NCBI GenBank assembly: GCA_015499995.1
Contig: JADNRV010000025.1
Coordinates: 248,001-312,000 of the forward strand
Length of the DNA stretch: 64,000 bases
From: Flammula alnicola
Lineage: Eukaryota > Basidiomycota > Agaricomycetes > Agaricales > Strophariaceae
Direction: 5' to 3'
Below, piece by piece: positions 1-12,732 of this stretch. The translations under genes were made by a program, and so were the position numbers. How positions within the stretch are numbered: the stretch's first letter is position 1; the number at the start of each line of letters is the position of its first letter. The notes beneath the pieces were generated by a model. It was given only the letters and a program-made list of their open reading frames with translations. It made no database searches and was not told the DNA's origin.

Positions 1-3000
1 TCCAAACGAAGAGAGGAAATGATCACCCCGATACATTGGTTCATGGGGGGTTTCTCTCCACGCAGTGCATCTAATTCTCGGGCAGAAGGTCCTGCCCTTA
101 TCTTCCACTTGTTGTCGGGCGTATCCCATTGGTATTCAAATCGATTGTTGGAATTCGCAGAAAACCTGGCATGGATAGACTGCTTGACATCGTTCTTGGA
201 CGTAAACGCTGCGATACCCCATGTCCTGGCGCAGTGCGTCCCATGAACGAAAAGGAGAGAACCATTTGATATGTTAGGAATGTGTCGTGCGATCGCGTGT
301 TGATACCATGAAGCCGCATGCTCAAGAAAATATTGCTTGACCTCCGGCAACTGGAAGAATTGAGCACGCAGGGTAGATGATGACCCCCCATGTGGTAAAA
401 CGATTATCGCCGCCTTGCGCCCTGATCTCCTCTCCATCGAGAACTCATAAAAACTTGTATACACACAAGGATTGATTAAGCATGGCTAAGAATGTGAGAA
501 GGAAGGAATGTAGCTCACGTTTTCGACCTCGAATCGTCAACTCTTCTGATGTTGTCGCTCAGATAGACGCATCGCTGCTGAATGTCGACCTGTTTGATGA
601 AGGGGCGAGGATCGACCTGAAGATGACGGTGATGGGAGGGAGGAGGAGGAATAGCACCAGCAGCGTTGTTCGCTTCGAATGACTGGAAGATATTGAAAAG
701 ACAGTGAAATTCGCCAGACTCATCGAGATAGCCAAGGTCCCCCGCTTCAACGCCACGTAGCGTGCCATTGCAGCTCCGGAGCGTCGGAGAAGGATACCAC
801 AGAGGCATTGTATCGTCATCTACGATTTTCGATTCCATATACAGCGGAATATGGTCGGTGCTAGACTTCTTGTGTATCCAGTTCTAAGGAGATTCAACGA
901 CATTTGTGAATATCGCGACTAGATCGAAGCAAGTTAACGAGTACCTCAATGTCCTTTTTCCTTTGGAATGGGATGAGAGACGGGTAGCCTAAGAGTTTGT
1001 TAGATTATATACATTCGCATACCGAGGAATTGTTCGTACCAATGGATTGCACCTTCGGTTTATCCGGTATCGTGGATATTGACGAATACGACGCGTGAGA
1101 AGTAGCAGTATGATAGATTTGCGATTCCTCTATTGTCTGATGAAATATTTGTCAAGACTTTAATCAGCGGTTGGGGATGGAGAACGCACCGTGAGCTTTC
1201 TCGCTGGTGGTCCGAGTGACGTTCGCGCCATCATTTGCTGTGTTGCACCTAAAAGAAAATCGGAAGGAAAACATCAGAATAGAATGCCAAGACAAGCCTC
1301 GCAGTAACGAATACCAACCGAGTTCTTGCTGATACCGGAACGGGTGCCCTGGTGGAGGGTGATTGGGTGAAGGGTAGATCTGAAGCAATGAATCGCGGGC
1401 CCGTCAGGAACTTCACGAGAACATATTGAGGGTCATGCGGCAAAGTCTTACCAGGCCTGTGGGCATTGATTCTGGTAACCAAGAGCTCGAGGACGCCGAA
1501 TTCGTGCCTTCGTCAATGTCAATCACTCTGCAAGTAACCAGTCCAACGAAAGAAAAAGCACACCAGAAGGATTCTGCCATGCTTCTGGAGCCATTTGACG
1601 CTGGCCTGGAGGCGGTTGAGGGCCGACAGAAGCAGGAATTTGAGTTATCTTATCTGTTGATCTGGCTGTAGGAGCCGGGTTTCGACTACTGGTGTTTCCG
1701 TAACCTCCTGCAGGGTTTTGCTGACTAGGACCGTCTCTTGAATGTCCAACCCAGCGCCGATCAGTGTTCTCTTCTTGCCCTCTATCTCGAGGAAGGGGCT
1801 GCGTGTTTTGAATATCATGCCATGCTCCTCCTCCTCCTTGACTGCTTTGTCTGACAGCAGGCGGAGGTCCGCCCCCAAGAGAAGGTAATCCCCTCGTAGA
1901 GTCGTTCGAGCTGGATGAAGACAAATGGTTTCCACTGCTACTCGAATGGCCGCTCGGCGGGCTCCGGTGACTATGTCCATCGTCTTTTGGTCGCCACCCC
2001 CGATCGCCCGTCTCCAGCCGCGGCTCCTCTATAGCTCTATCCCGTGGCAGGACCTGCACATCTGGATTCTTGAGATTGTGCCATGATCCTCCTTGACTGG
2101 TTTGTCGCACAGGAGGTGGTGGTCCTCCAAGAGGGGGGACTCTCCTTGACGAGTCGTCCGAACTGGACGACGATGATAACATGTTTCCAGGGCTAGTGCT
2201 TGAGTAGGCACTTGGCGGGCTTCGTTGGCTGTGTCCGTCGTCCTTGGGTCCGAACCAGCCCCCACCCGTCTCCAGCCGAGGCTCCTCTCGCGTTCTATCC
2301 CAGGGCACGTTTTCCACGTCTCGATTATTAATATTGTGCCATGAGCTTCCTTGACTGCTTTGTCGCACAGGAGGTGGCGGAGCGCTTCCGACAGGGATTC
2401 TCCTTGTCGAATTGTCCGAACTGGCTGACGGTAGCAGGTTTTGATTGACGCTTGGAAACGCACTTGGGGGTTTTTGGTGACTCGGTAAGGCGTCCTCGGA
2501 TGTAATCCAACTGTTATTAACATTCTCCGCAGGCCATGGCCCCTCTTGCACCCTCTTAGGCCGTTGGAAAGCCTCGACATCCTGGGTACTGACCCACCCT
2601 CCTTGACTGCTTGGTCCCTCAGGAGGCGATGGAGCGCCTCCAAAGGAAGGTCCTCGTGGAAATGAATCGTCTGATCTGGTCGGAGGTGGCGGGTTACGAG
2701 TGCTGTTAATCGCGTGACCACTTGGCCGTGTACGTCGAATGTTGTCCTCTGCTTTAGATCCAGACCAGCGCTCATCGCTGTCCCCCCATGGCTTCTCTTG
2801 CTCTCGGTCGCGGCTCGGATGCAAGGCTGGCACATCCTTCATTCTTAATGGAGGTCGGGTCTGATCCGGTGGACGTGCATTGCGATAATCGAGGTCTATG
2901 AGGCATCGTCAACGTCAGGATCTGATAGTGACCTTTTCCCTGTACTTACCTGTATTACTAGGTAGTCGAAGTCGAGTATCGATGGGCTGGATAGATATTG

Positions 3001-3810
3001 ATGGTCAACAAGGCTCGGCACCAGTTATATGCCATGAATTTAAACGTACTTGCTCGTAAGAAGGACGGTCCGGGATTGGGTTTCTCATTGGAGGGGTGAA
3101 ATGACCTGGATTTTCCTTGTTCATAAACGTATTCGAGAAAATGGTTAGAACGCTCACTTGAAGTGCCATGGTAATCAACGGAAGGCCGAGTAGCCGGAGG
3201 GTGTGGAGCAATCTAATCAGGTTCAACATGGCGAATAGCTGCAGTTTGACGATTGCCAAACATAAAGAAAACGAACGTACGGCGTCTAACTGATGGTTCA
3301 GCGGGAACGACCCTCCTCCAGATGGATGATGGCCAACTAACCAGCGTTAGTGAAAACCAGGAGTCTGACCACGAAGAGCATACCTGATACATGTAGGGCC
3401 TGTGCTTGAATGTTGAGTATGGTGCTGCTGCTCGTATTGGACCCTAGCTGCATGCTGGCGCCACTGCCCACGTTTACGCGCCTCTTGTTATAGCTCTCAG
3501 TCACGCTGCTTGCTGATGAATTGCCGCTCTGGCTGTTGACTCCTTGCAGGACGGGAGGAGGTCCTCCAGAATACTGAGGATGGTGGCCTAACGGTGCCAT
3601 CGTATGCTGACTGAATGGATGTTGTTGCTCTGGAGGATAGCGACCGACATCATTGGAGGTGCGGATAGGTCCAGTTGGCAAATGTGGGGGTCGCGAAGTA
3701 TCGTCGGGAGGAACCCATATTTGATGAATAAGAGCACGTTCCTCCCGCTCTCCTTCATATCGGTCATCTTCATGTCCATGTGAATTAGTTGGACGCCGAC
3801 TGCTAGTCAT
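1..3810 (-). CDS. Large uncharacterised basidiomycete protein, repetitive disordered N-terminus plus conserved domain (3' end off window)
   Basis: I do not recognise a named function. The model starts at 3810 (MTSSRRPTNSHGHEDD) and joins exons near 3810-3385, about 3330, 3120-3055, 2985, and 2890-1530. Several short exons between 1510 and 840 follow, then 890-510, and the last exon runs off the left edge. The splice phases agree across the whole chain. The first part is rich in Pro, Ser, Gln and Gly and holds about 4.5 copies of an 84-residue repeat (see the repeat entry). After a basic Ser/Lys linker comes a domain (MPLWYPSPTLRS ... GDLGYLDESGEFHCLFNIFQ ... IIVLPHGG ... YQHAIARHIPNISNGSLLFV) that aligns by eye with the complete protein at 42278-43888. 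That shared domain is Trp/Tyr rich and has no catalytic motif I can name. The repetitive part and the domain could be two genes, but matching splice phases favour one. The C-terminus is not in the window. Confidence 0.55.
1640..2700 (-). repeat. Coding tandem repeat, about 250 nt unit, 4.5 copies
   Basis: Within the long exon of the first gene, four to five diverged copies of an about 84-residue unit follow each other. Each unit contains a Ser run, then R-x-(I/V/L)-P, a Pro cluster, (V)RQ(S/T)SQGG, W-H-(N/D), a (P)-R-D-R-x-x-E-E-P-R-L-E-T-G stretch and K-D-D-G-H-S-x-R-S-P-P-S. The two central copies (about 1950-2420) are the most alike, both in protein and in DNA, which points to recent duplication. 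The composition predicts disorder. Confidence 0.7.
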
Positions 3811-6582
3811 GGATGTTGTATGTTACAACCATGAGTACCGACATCCTGACAAAGCACTCAAACACCCACCTAGTTGGCTTTCCATGTTCCGATCGACTGG
3901 TTGAAGCTGCAAAATCGAGTCAAGTTCTGTTCGCTGCAGTCCTACAAGAACTTACCGGTGGATCCACGCTGAGGATCAGATGGTTTTCTGGACCGCTCAG
4001 CCATACCTTGCTATCGATTTAAGAGGAAGTGTCGTTCATGGCGACAAGACGTCTCAAACCTGCCACTCGGCCCCTGCCGCCGATATCTACTTCTGTCTTC
4101 AGTGATTCGGAAACGTGTGATTCATGATTCAGTGAAGATTCATTTAATCATTTCTATACGACTTCGGGCCGCGGAATTTCCTTGCGTGGTGTGAAGGGCG
4201 CCTATTTGCGTTCATTAATCAATAATTGGTAAAACATTATTTATGCTCGTACTTAGAGGTGGAATGCGTGACATACGAAGTTTCCTCTCCTCCATGATGT
4301 ACATAGATTTACGGCTTTGAAGAGCGGGCACGAAGGATTTCGGGGTGAGTCCTGTGTGTATTTTCAGGATGAGTGCCGTAAATTGAACCCAGCACCATTA
4401 ATAGAGGGTGATATGTGGGGAAGGGGCATGCATACACCCTCAGATAGGCCCTTTCGGGCACTTAGACCTCGAATATTGCCCAGTGCGAACTAATGGAGCA
4501 AATATTGAAAGTAGGTTTGCGCGCTGGGAAATGTCGGTCATGACAGAGCAAGTCAGTTGACCTGGTTGGGTGCAAGAAAGGTCCAAAGGCCTGGCCACGT
4601 TTGATTCAGTCACCCGTGCAGTGCGGATTGAGCGCCGGAACTTTGACAGTCGAAGCAAAGTTGACGTGGGGTTATCAGATCTTGAAGAGTAGGACATCAA
4701 GAAGACATGATTATCGGGCCCACAGTCACATCCTGACAGGTAATAGTAACTATTCTTGGAGGATTGGCCATACATAGTACGAACAGCGTGGTGGGGGTTG
4801 AAGACACTTTCAAATTCAAAGGACGACAGCGGGTTTTTAGAGGCTCATAGACATTATGCACAAATAACGGCAAAATCCGAATCCTCCGTCGCCCTGCACG
4901 CCAAGTTGCTTGCGCCTCGCGGCATGTCTGAAGCAAGTCTGAAGTGGCCATTAATTCAACTTGTCATGGACGAGTGATCATTCTCTGCTGAATTATTTTG
5001 GAATGAGAATACTTTTCACAGAAGTCACGAACTTGTGCTCCAAAAGCAAGATTTCACAGCTTTCAACACATATTCTTGCCTTTTAATCTTCGAAGTTCGA
5101 CGGAATGAAGTTGCAGAGTCTCGTCCATTTGGAGCCATTTGGATCTGTTGAAATTTTGAATCCAAGTATTGCAGTCTTATGCAGGGCGTACGTGTGGATG
5201 TTGGCTCTTTTCGCCGTGGATCGGCTGTATTGTCGAGACCTCGACATCCTCGATCTGTTCTGAGTAGTACAAGTACAGCAACATCTCTGGCACTGCAGCA
5301 CAAATCTGATCACCTCTGCGGCTCTGCCTCGAGTCATCACCTGTATCACGCTTGCAAGACGACCCAGTAACACGAGAATAACCCTATCATGGTCTATTAA
5401 TATTACTGAAGGGGTAATACCAGCACAGTGTGAAGAATCACGGTTAAAATTATGGATAATTCCATACTGCGGACTATCTTGAAGACACGTAAAGACCGCT
5501 TGCCCACTGTTCTCATGCCCGTTGCTGAATTAATGAAGCTCCACTGGGTGACTTATATGAAGGACTTTCCACAACTTGCCCTCACGTTGATTTGGCATCG
5601 TAGTAGCCTTTCACTCATGTTACTCTTCCAATGCAACGGCTCAAACGACTCGCATACGTTGAGCCTTAGACGGCGTCACTTGTCCAACTGGAGTATTCCG
5701 GCGCCGATGGACACTGCGTGCGTCCTAATTTCTCGAGCCACGGTCTCCGGGAGAAAAAGAGAGTAGAGTAGATGCCCTATGTCTTAAAAATCAAGAGAAC
5801 AATTTGAACTCTGAAAAAATCGTCGCTAGCACCTAACAAATACGTCGCTCAGCGAAACTGCTCATGTGATGTTCGTAGAAGCACTCACATCTCTATGAAT
5901 ATGTTCATTTGATGACTCTTGGTCATATTCCTTGTCATCGTTCTTTCCAAATTCTGAGTTGAGCAGTCGAGCATACGAATTTTTCAGCAGGCCGATGATG
6001 GAGAATTCCTTCGCGGCTTATGCGAAGTAAACCATAGTAGAGGTGTTGATAAAACGGAATAAGTTCGGATCGCGCCTGCCCAAATATTAGAACCTGATTT
6101 CTCCTGGTTTAGCCGCGGTCCAGTGAAAGAGACTTTAAGAGAGCAACATCAAAAGATCAAATTCCGAACGAATGTACCGTCCACCAATCTGGAAAGTATG
6201 GCGTTAAGTACGCTCAACGAAATGAGTCCCCGTGTTGAGATTATAAAAAAGCGAGCACAAATTGAGCACAGAGGCGCGTACTGCCGGAGCAAGCTTGGTC
6301 GTTCTTGAAGAAACAAGCTGGCAGATTTACCAGGAGGATACGACCGAATGACTAGATTATCGATATAGAGAAAATTTCTGGAAAACAGACGTCCTGCGCA
6401 TGGACTCTGGTGGATTGAGCAGTGGTAGAGAGAGTAGGAACCCTCGTTGGATTGTGGAAAATAATTACCTTTTTTGTCTTTTTATTTATTTAATTGCTCA
6501 TATTTGGCAAGAGGCTTCGGGGTTCGTAATCTATGAGAGCCAAGTAGTGTTATAAGGATCCTACATCTCTCTCGGCCAGGAA
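3811..6582. other. Gene-poor stretch between the first gene and HSF1
   Basis: I see no open reading frame here with convincing composition, domain similarity or splice structure; the ORFs of 60-110 codons on both strands look random. The last few hundred bases (about 6350-6582) are the promoter and 5' leader of the heat-shock factor gene. Confidence 0.4.
6371..6383 (+). promoter_or_regulatory. Candidate heat-shock element upstream of HSF1
   Basis: About 200 bases before the HSF1 start codon the sequence reads AAA-at-TTC-tg-GAA. It has two perfect alternating nGAAn-type pentamers and one with a single mismatch (AAA for GAA), the layout of a heat-shock element. It would fit autoregulation of the factor, which is known for HSF genes in other fungi. 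A short match like this can arise by chance. Confidence 0.3.
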
Positions 6583-9122
6583 ATGGCTTCAGACCACCAG
6601 GTTGCACTTACGAGGCCGCACAGGATGCCGTCACCGTCTACTCACATCTCAAAAGCGGCGAGGCAGGTAGTACCAGCCTTTTTGCAGAAACTATACGAGT
6701 TGCGTAGCTTCGTATTCTGTTTCTCGTTCCTAACTGACTAATATCTGTCTTTCTTTTTGGATTCGCTCTTTTTTGAATCTTATTTATCTAGAATGGTTAA
6801 CGATCCCAATAATGCAGAGCTTATTCGCTGGTCGGAAGCTGGAGATTCATTCTTTGGTGCGTGCCACCGCTAATCATTCTGGCGATTGTGCACTGACGTT
6901 CTCTATAGTCCTAGACCACGAGCGCTTCGCCCATGAAGTTCTAGGAAGGTGGTTCAAGCACCGCAATTTCAGTTCTTTTGTTCGGCAGCTGAACATGTAC
7001 GGTTTCCACAAAATCCCACATCTCCAACAAGGAGTGCTCAAAAGCGACACCGACACAGAGTTTTGGAATTTTGCACATGCCAGCTTTCATAGGGGACAAC
7101 CGGACCTCTTATGTCTCATTCAACGCAAGAAGCAAGTACCACAGCCAGGTGAAGAAGGAACTATCGATCTGCGTGACCCCACTGCCAGCGTCGGCCTTCT
7201 TGGCAATGCTGTGCCAGGCACCACCGTACCCAACACAAATGCCCCCCCAGCAAACCCCGCACTCTCGTCCGGACAGATTCTTGATGTCCACTCGATCGTG
7301 AATGGCATTGCGGCTATAAAACGACACCAGACGACGATATCAGCGGAGCTGAACGAGCTGAAGCGGTCGAACCAACTACTGTGGCAGGATGCGCTTGCTG
7401 CGCGTGCGAAACACCAGAAGCAGCAGGATACCATTAATAGAATTGTGAAGTTTCTTGCAGGCGTTTTTGGGCATGCAGCGGCTGCTGGGCCTGTGGCGGC
7501 AGGGTCACCAGGTGTTCCGGGCGGGCAGCATGGAAAGGAAGATGGTGTGGCTGAAAGTCTCAGTGTGGCACCTGGGACGAGGAGAAAGATGAGATTGATG
7601 ATTGAAGATGCAAAGAGGGACGGGCCCAGGAAAAGCATGGTCGAAGAACTCACAGAGATGCCGATGGATATGGAGGAACCAATTTACGAACCCAGTCAGT
7701 GGTGTTTCATTCTATGTTTTGTGGCCATCTACTAATTTTTATCCAGGCTATCCCACGATCGAGACACCAGCATCTGCGTCTTCCCCTTCTCCGTCAGTGA
7801 GCATGTCAGATGGGTTAACTGTCGCAGACGCTTCTGCCTACTACAACAATATTGCGAATCCCACACCAACTGTGGATTCGAAACTGGACAGCAGAAGTCC
7901 CTCGTCAGCGTCTACGATGACGGATTCAACGTTACCGACTTACCAACCGGAGCCACAACGACTGTCACAGCAACAATCCACACAGCAACAGCAGATTTCT
8001 CGTGCTGTTACTCCGTCTCGCCATTCTCCTGCACTCTTCGAATTCGACCCGCGTCTACAAGGAGTTCTGAACCAGCTCTCTCCCTCTCAGATCCAGCAAC
8101 TTCTTTCTTCCCTCGCCTCGCAACCCCTCGCCGACACGAACCCACCTGGCCCGTCCATCCCAAGCTCCACGATCAACCCCAATGCAACTACCACCAGCGG
8201 GGGTCTCCTCACGCCATATCACCAACCTTCTTCGTTCGATTTCTCCATCAACCCCTCGTCACAGACTGTACAAGGCAACACGTTCAATCCTGCCATGCCT
8301 TTGATCTCACCAGACGGTTTGATCCCGTTCGATCATTATGATCCAGGATCTCCGAATGACGACAGGAACGCGAACTTGAACCTGATTAACAACAACGCCA
8401 CTGCACAGCAGCAGCAACATGAAGCGAAGATGGAGAGGCAGTGGCAGCAGGCGGAGGACATCGATAAAGACGTCAATGCCCTGAACTCTAGTATAAATTC
8501 GCTGATTCAGACGTACGGCCTTGACCCTTCGCTCTTGGAGGACCACCATCTCGGCAGTGGAGTGGGTGATGGGGCGGTGCCACATGATCATGACCGCGAC
8601 CACGACATGGAGGGACATGAGCAGACAGACCTGAACGTCAACGCGGCCGATTTCGACTTCTTCGACTCGTTTTTCAACAACATGCCGTCGTCCTCTGGCG
8701 CCGCCTCCGGCGGGATCCCCACCGACCAGCACATGCACGCCGGGGATAACGTGGGCGGCGTCGGTGGTGGTGCGGAAATGGATTATGGTGACCTTGCCTC
8801 AACGGCATTCCTGGATGAGGTACCGACGTCATCGTCGTCTGACCTCACAGCGTCCCCTGCGCACTCCCTGAGGCAGGTTTCTCCCGAGTTGAACTTGGGT
8901 GCTGCTAATGATGCCCCTCCTAGTACTGGCCTGAATCCTGGGAGCGGAGGCGGTGCCAAGACTACTACAACCTCTTCCGCTGGTGGGGGAAGAAAGCGGA
9001 AATCGGACGTGATTCTTGATTTTGAGGGTGTGAATGGCCCTGGCTCGGACGCCATCCAGACCTCGACGGCGACGAAGACTACTACGGGAACGACGAAGTC
9101 AAAACGGAGGAAGGATAAGTGA
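6583..9122 (+). CDS. HSF1: Heat-shock transcription factor (HSF family)
   Basis: A nuclear trimeric activator of heat-shock genes that binds inverted nGAAn arrays. Four exons (6583-6698, 6792-6856, 6909-7694, 7747-9122) join in frame to give 780 residues. The winged-helix DNA-binding domain covers about residues 30-130: VVPAFLQKLYEMVND, then FKHRNFSSFVRQLNMYGFHK, which is the recognition helix, and FWNFAHASFHRGQPDLL. A hydrophobic heptad region at about 190-235 (IVNGIAAIKRHQTTISAEL ...) matches the HR-A/B oligomerisation coiled coil. The rest is a long Gln/Ser/Pro-rich and acidic tail expected to carry activation regions, ending in a basic, nuclear-localisation-like KSKRRKDK. The start at 6583 is the first Met giving a normal N-terminus before the domain. 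A candidate heat-shock element lies about 200 bases upstream. No frame breaks are seen. Confidence 0.95.
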
Positions 9123-10748
9123 TCGGGTCGTATGCCACATCGTCCTTGACTTTGACCTTGAAGACCGGATGTCTATCACATTACTTTACATCGTTATCGC
9201 CTTTTTCGCTTGCTCGCCAATACCGCCCAGTCATTGTCACTCGCTCGTGCCACTTTCATATAACTAGTCGCCATGACTATTCACGACTTTCCATGCTTGC
9301 CCTTTTTCGCCACTACCACCACGATTCGCCACTGCCTTCTTTTTTTAACTATTCCTCGACATCTGTGCTCATCCACCACGCTCTCGCTAATCACACGCTT
9401 CTTGGACTTTCAAGCTCAACCTTCGCCACTCCTCACTACCCAACATTCCCAAATCTGTTGTCCATCCATCCATTTTGGTGTACCCTGTTACTCTATTTTT
9501 TTTTCTAGATCACCTCCCATCGACTGTATCAACGTGTAATAACATTAATGCAGAGCCTCAGAAACAGAACTAGTTGTACTACCACTACCACTATTGCATA
9601 GCTATTATTCACAATATCTCATGTTTTTAGGAAGTACAAAATCGCAGCAATTTTACTTTTTTGCTAAACGCATCGAAATGAACCGTCGCTGCGTGTGATA
9701 AATGAGCCTCCCGGCACTAGATTACATTAACAATTCAAGGTGAAAACACCGAGCAAGGACGACATACTGTTTTTCATCAGGCGCGGTCATACCTTCAGTG
9801 TTAACACTGATGTCGAAGTTCAGCGCTCAATTGCAGCCGATGCCCATCAGCCACCGCCCGGAATATCCTCTCAGCGCAGAACCGGGGTTTTTTACATTCC
9901 GATTACCTTTGGTCAGGGTTTCCTGACATACTGGGTTTCTCCTTAGAATTATCCCTGGCGATAAGCGGATGATTTTTTTGAAAGCTGATCTCGAAGGGGT
10001 CATGCGCTGTCCGAGTAGCCGCATAATAGCACCTATCACCACCATGAAAGACCGCAGTGGAGAGGTTGAGAGACGGGATAACCCCGTATAACGTTAAGCT
10101 GGCAAATTAAATGGCGATTATCGTCGCAGCTTCCAGTACAGCAACACACCTGGCATATAATAATCCACATCGGTGTTATGTACATGTAACTGCACATGGA
10201 CCTTTGTACATCAATTGTGCGTGGCGCAGTACAGCATCTTACTGCACATGGACTACAAGCGGTGTGCTAAAAATAGACTCGTCAAGAACGACCATCGAAA
10301 CGTTGGATCTCAAAAAGTAGCAACCTGTGCACTCCTGTACACTGGGCGGTTTGTACGGCAGAATTATGAGCACTATCTAGCCGAAACCGCATTTTCAAAG
10401 ACCACTAATTCAGCTTTTCTGGGAGAAAATCATGCATCGCACTTTCAAGGATTCCGGTCGCGGGTATACCGGAGCCCTGAAGACACAGTTTGGGGAGGGA
10501 AATTGGACGGCTGCAATGATACAATTAAATTATTCAGGTGCTCCTCCATGTCGTAAATGGCTGTAGTTTGCTACCATCATCAAACTGGCATCTGGAGCTG
10601 AACGGGATGCTAAATACGCGCATTTAAAAATAGGAACACCCCCAGTTTAAAAGGCGAAGGTTTCCTCTGAAGATTCCTCATATCAGCTGGTCTGACTTAC
10701 CCACATCGACTGTACGGCAGGCACCTACACTCAAGTAACGAAACCACC
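9123..10748. other. Intergenic region, HSF1 3' UTR and promoter of secreted-protein gene
   Basis: The first 400 bases are pyrimidine rich and are probably the 3' UTR of HSF1. The remainder shows no supported coding region. An A/T-rich element at about 10622-10650 (tttaaaaata, then tttaaaagg) lies 100-125 bases before the next start codon and could hold a TATA-like core promoter. Confidence 0.4.
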
Positions 10749-11594
10749 ATGAAATTCCTGATCGTCTATGCCTTTCTCGGCTTTTTGACCGCCGTCACCG
10801 CCATTCCTTCTCAGTCCGTCGAAGGGACCAACGACATTTCTCGTCGCGATTCCTGGAGCGACGACTCTCTTGCAGAACGCTACTATGCGGACGAAGACTC
10901 GCTCCAAGAACGGGATAACTTGTATGACGACGATTCCCTTGGCGCTCGTTACTTGGACCCGTTCTATGAGCTAAGTGAGCGAGAGTATGAAGAGATCGAG
11001 GCCCGTCAGGCTGGGCAAGCGGCAAAGATGGCTATTGAAGGCATAATAAAACTGGTCAACCTAATTCAGGATCTAATCAATAAAGACAAAGAGGTGAGTC
11101 CTTCGCATCTCGGCCTGGTGTACATTGTGTGTGGCGAATTTTCTGATCTGACTTTTTCTGCACCACGTAGATGCGAGGACGATGGACTAAGGCATTAGCA
11201 GACAAGTTCAGGGCAGAACACCCACACCTCAACTTCATCGTTTGTCATACAAAGCACACGTACAACTTCAAGGGCAGACGAGGTGTCGATTGGGGTCATT
11301 CGCATCAGGAGATCAACGTGAGCTTCCATAAAACAGTCGGGTAAGTAAAGTTCTTTCCCTTAGACTCGTCCTATTCTTATGAAGTATTTTTCACATGCAT
11401 AGTTTTGAAATATACTGGTTCAAGGAGGGTACCTTCCACCGTATTGGGGACGGTGGATATCTCAATGTGCGTATTTCTCGTCGTCAAACAATCATGATGC
11501 TGAATCAATATTTTACGTGTAACAGTGGGCGTACAACGGTAATGTGAAAAGCACATCTAATGGTGGAAGAGACCTTGTGTTTGGGCCTGTTTAA
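10749..11594 (+). CDS. Small secreted protein of unknown function
   Basis: Four exons (10749-11093, 11171-11340, 11403-11466, 11526-11594) give 215 residues. The N-terminus is a clear signal peptide (MKFLIVYAFLGFLTAVTAIP), followed by an acidic spacer with repeated (D)DSL(A/G)(E/A)R(Y) units and possible dibasic processing sites. The C-terminal half has a compact, aromatic-rich domain: RGRWTKALADKFRAEHP, then NFIVCHTKHTYNFKG, GVDWGHSHQEINVSF, FEIYWFKEGTFHRIGDGGY and NWAYNGN. I recall similar WGH...EIYWF...GDGGYxNWAY proteins among small secreted proteins of ascomycetes, so this may be a conserved fungal secreted domain, but no activity is known to me. A broken copy follows on the same strand, so the locus was duplicated in tandem. 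Confidence 0.8.
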
Positions 11595-12039
11595 AGAATT
11601 AGTTGCGCCTCTAGGATCCTGTCTAAATTACTGTTGTAACTCACGAATAATCATCCTCCCCGAGAAACCAATCTCAGAGTCTTTTTCATGGGCACAAACT
11701 TTCAATTGTCTGACATATCGCCACCGCAAGATAGAAGTATATCAATTCCGTTATAAACAAGATTTTCGGAATCCTTCTGCTTGAAACTGTTCGACTCTCC
11801 GATTGCTCGATGTCTTCGGGACACATTAAGAAACCCCGACGAGAACCATATCATATCATTGATGAATCGGTAACGCGGTGACGGCCTGTAGTATGTACGG
11901 CCTGTACAGCGATCGCCATCGGTATCCAGGAGCGCTAATAAAGCGCTGAAGCGACCGGCCTTCCTCATGACCTTTACTAAGCGCTCTGGGCTTGTGATCG
12001 CTGGAGCTGCAATAGCGTTTTGGACTTCAACGCGATATC
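11595..12039. other. Spacer between the secreted-protein gene and its broken copy
   Basis: No coding region is supported. The signal-peptide exon of the second copy should lie here but is not recognisable. Confidence 0.35.
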
Positions 12040-12732
12040 TCGGACAACAACACCTCGGCGCTCGATACTTGGATCATCCTATGAACTGAGCGAACGAGAG
12101 TATGAAGAACTCGACGCTCATTTTGCGGCGGTCGCCATAAGGGTAGCCGTTCAAGGAATAGAGTGATCGTCACCGCAATCAAGGACCAAATTAACAGAGA
12201 CAAGAATGTGAGTACTGTGCGTGGTATCGTTGTGGCGCACATCCCCGTGATCTCATTGCATTCTGATTTTATCCATGTACTAGTAGATGCGAGGAGAGTG
12301 GACAAAACATATGGTGGATCAATTCAGGCAGAAATACCCCGATTTCAACTTCGTGGTCTGCCTATGAGGCACCACACAGATTTTAAGGGAAGGAGGGGCG
12401 TCGACTGGGGTCATTCCCAGCAAGCATTGCAAATGCCGTTGGAGGCACAGTCGGGCAAGCATCATCTTCGTGTGTTGGTAGTGTTATTCCAAACCCGCAA
12501 TGGCTGCTATGCATAGCTTCGAGATCTACTGGTTCAAGGAAGGACCTTCCACCGAATCGGCGATGGTGGATATCTTAACGTGGTTATATCCTGCGCTCGC
12601 ATATCGACGATGATAACTGACTGACTGCGAGTCGTCTTGGATATAGCAGTGGGCGTATGGCGGTAACATCAGGCCTCAGAAGTAAGTCTAATAGCGGACA
12701 AGTCATGTTCGGGCCAGTGAAAAATCGAATGT
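12040..12732 (+). pseudogene. Degenerate tandem copy of the secreted-protein gene
   Basis: Blocks of high nucleotide identity with 10930-11590 appear in the same order. They are YELSEREYEELDA (about 12077-12118), RGEWTKHMVDQFRQKYPDFN (from about 12289), a frameshifted stretch matching GVDWGHS, FEIYWFKEG (about 12519-12540), and the WAYGGN end (about 12650). The signal peptide is missing. An in-frame stop follows VAVQGIE near 12163, a second stop interrupts the exon after FVVC, and a one-base deletion follows FKEG. Intron positions are still recognisable, so this is a duplicated gene that decayed rather than a processed copy. Confidence 0.8.
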
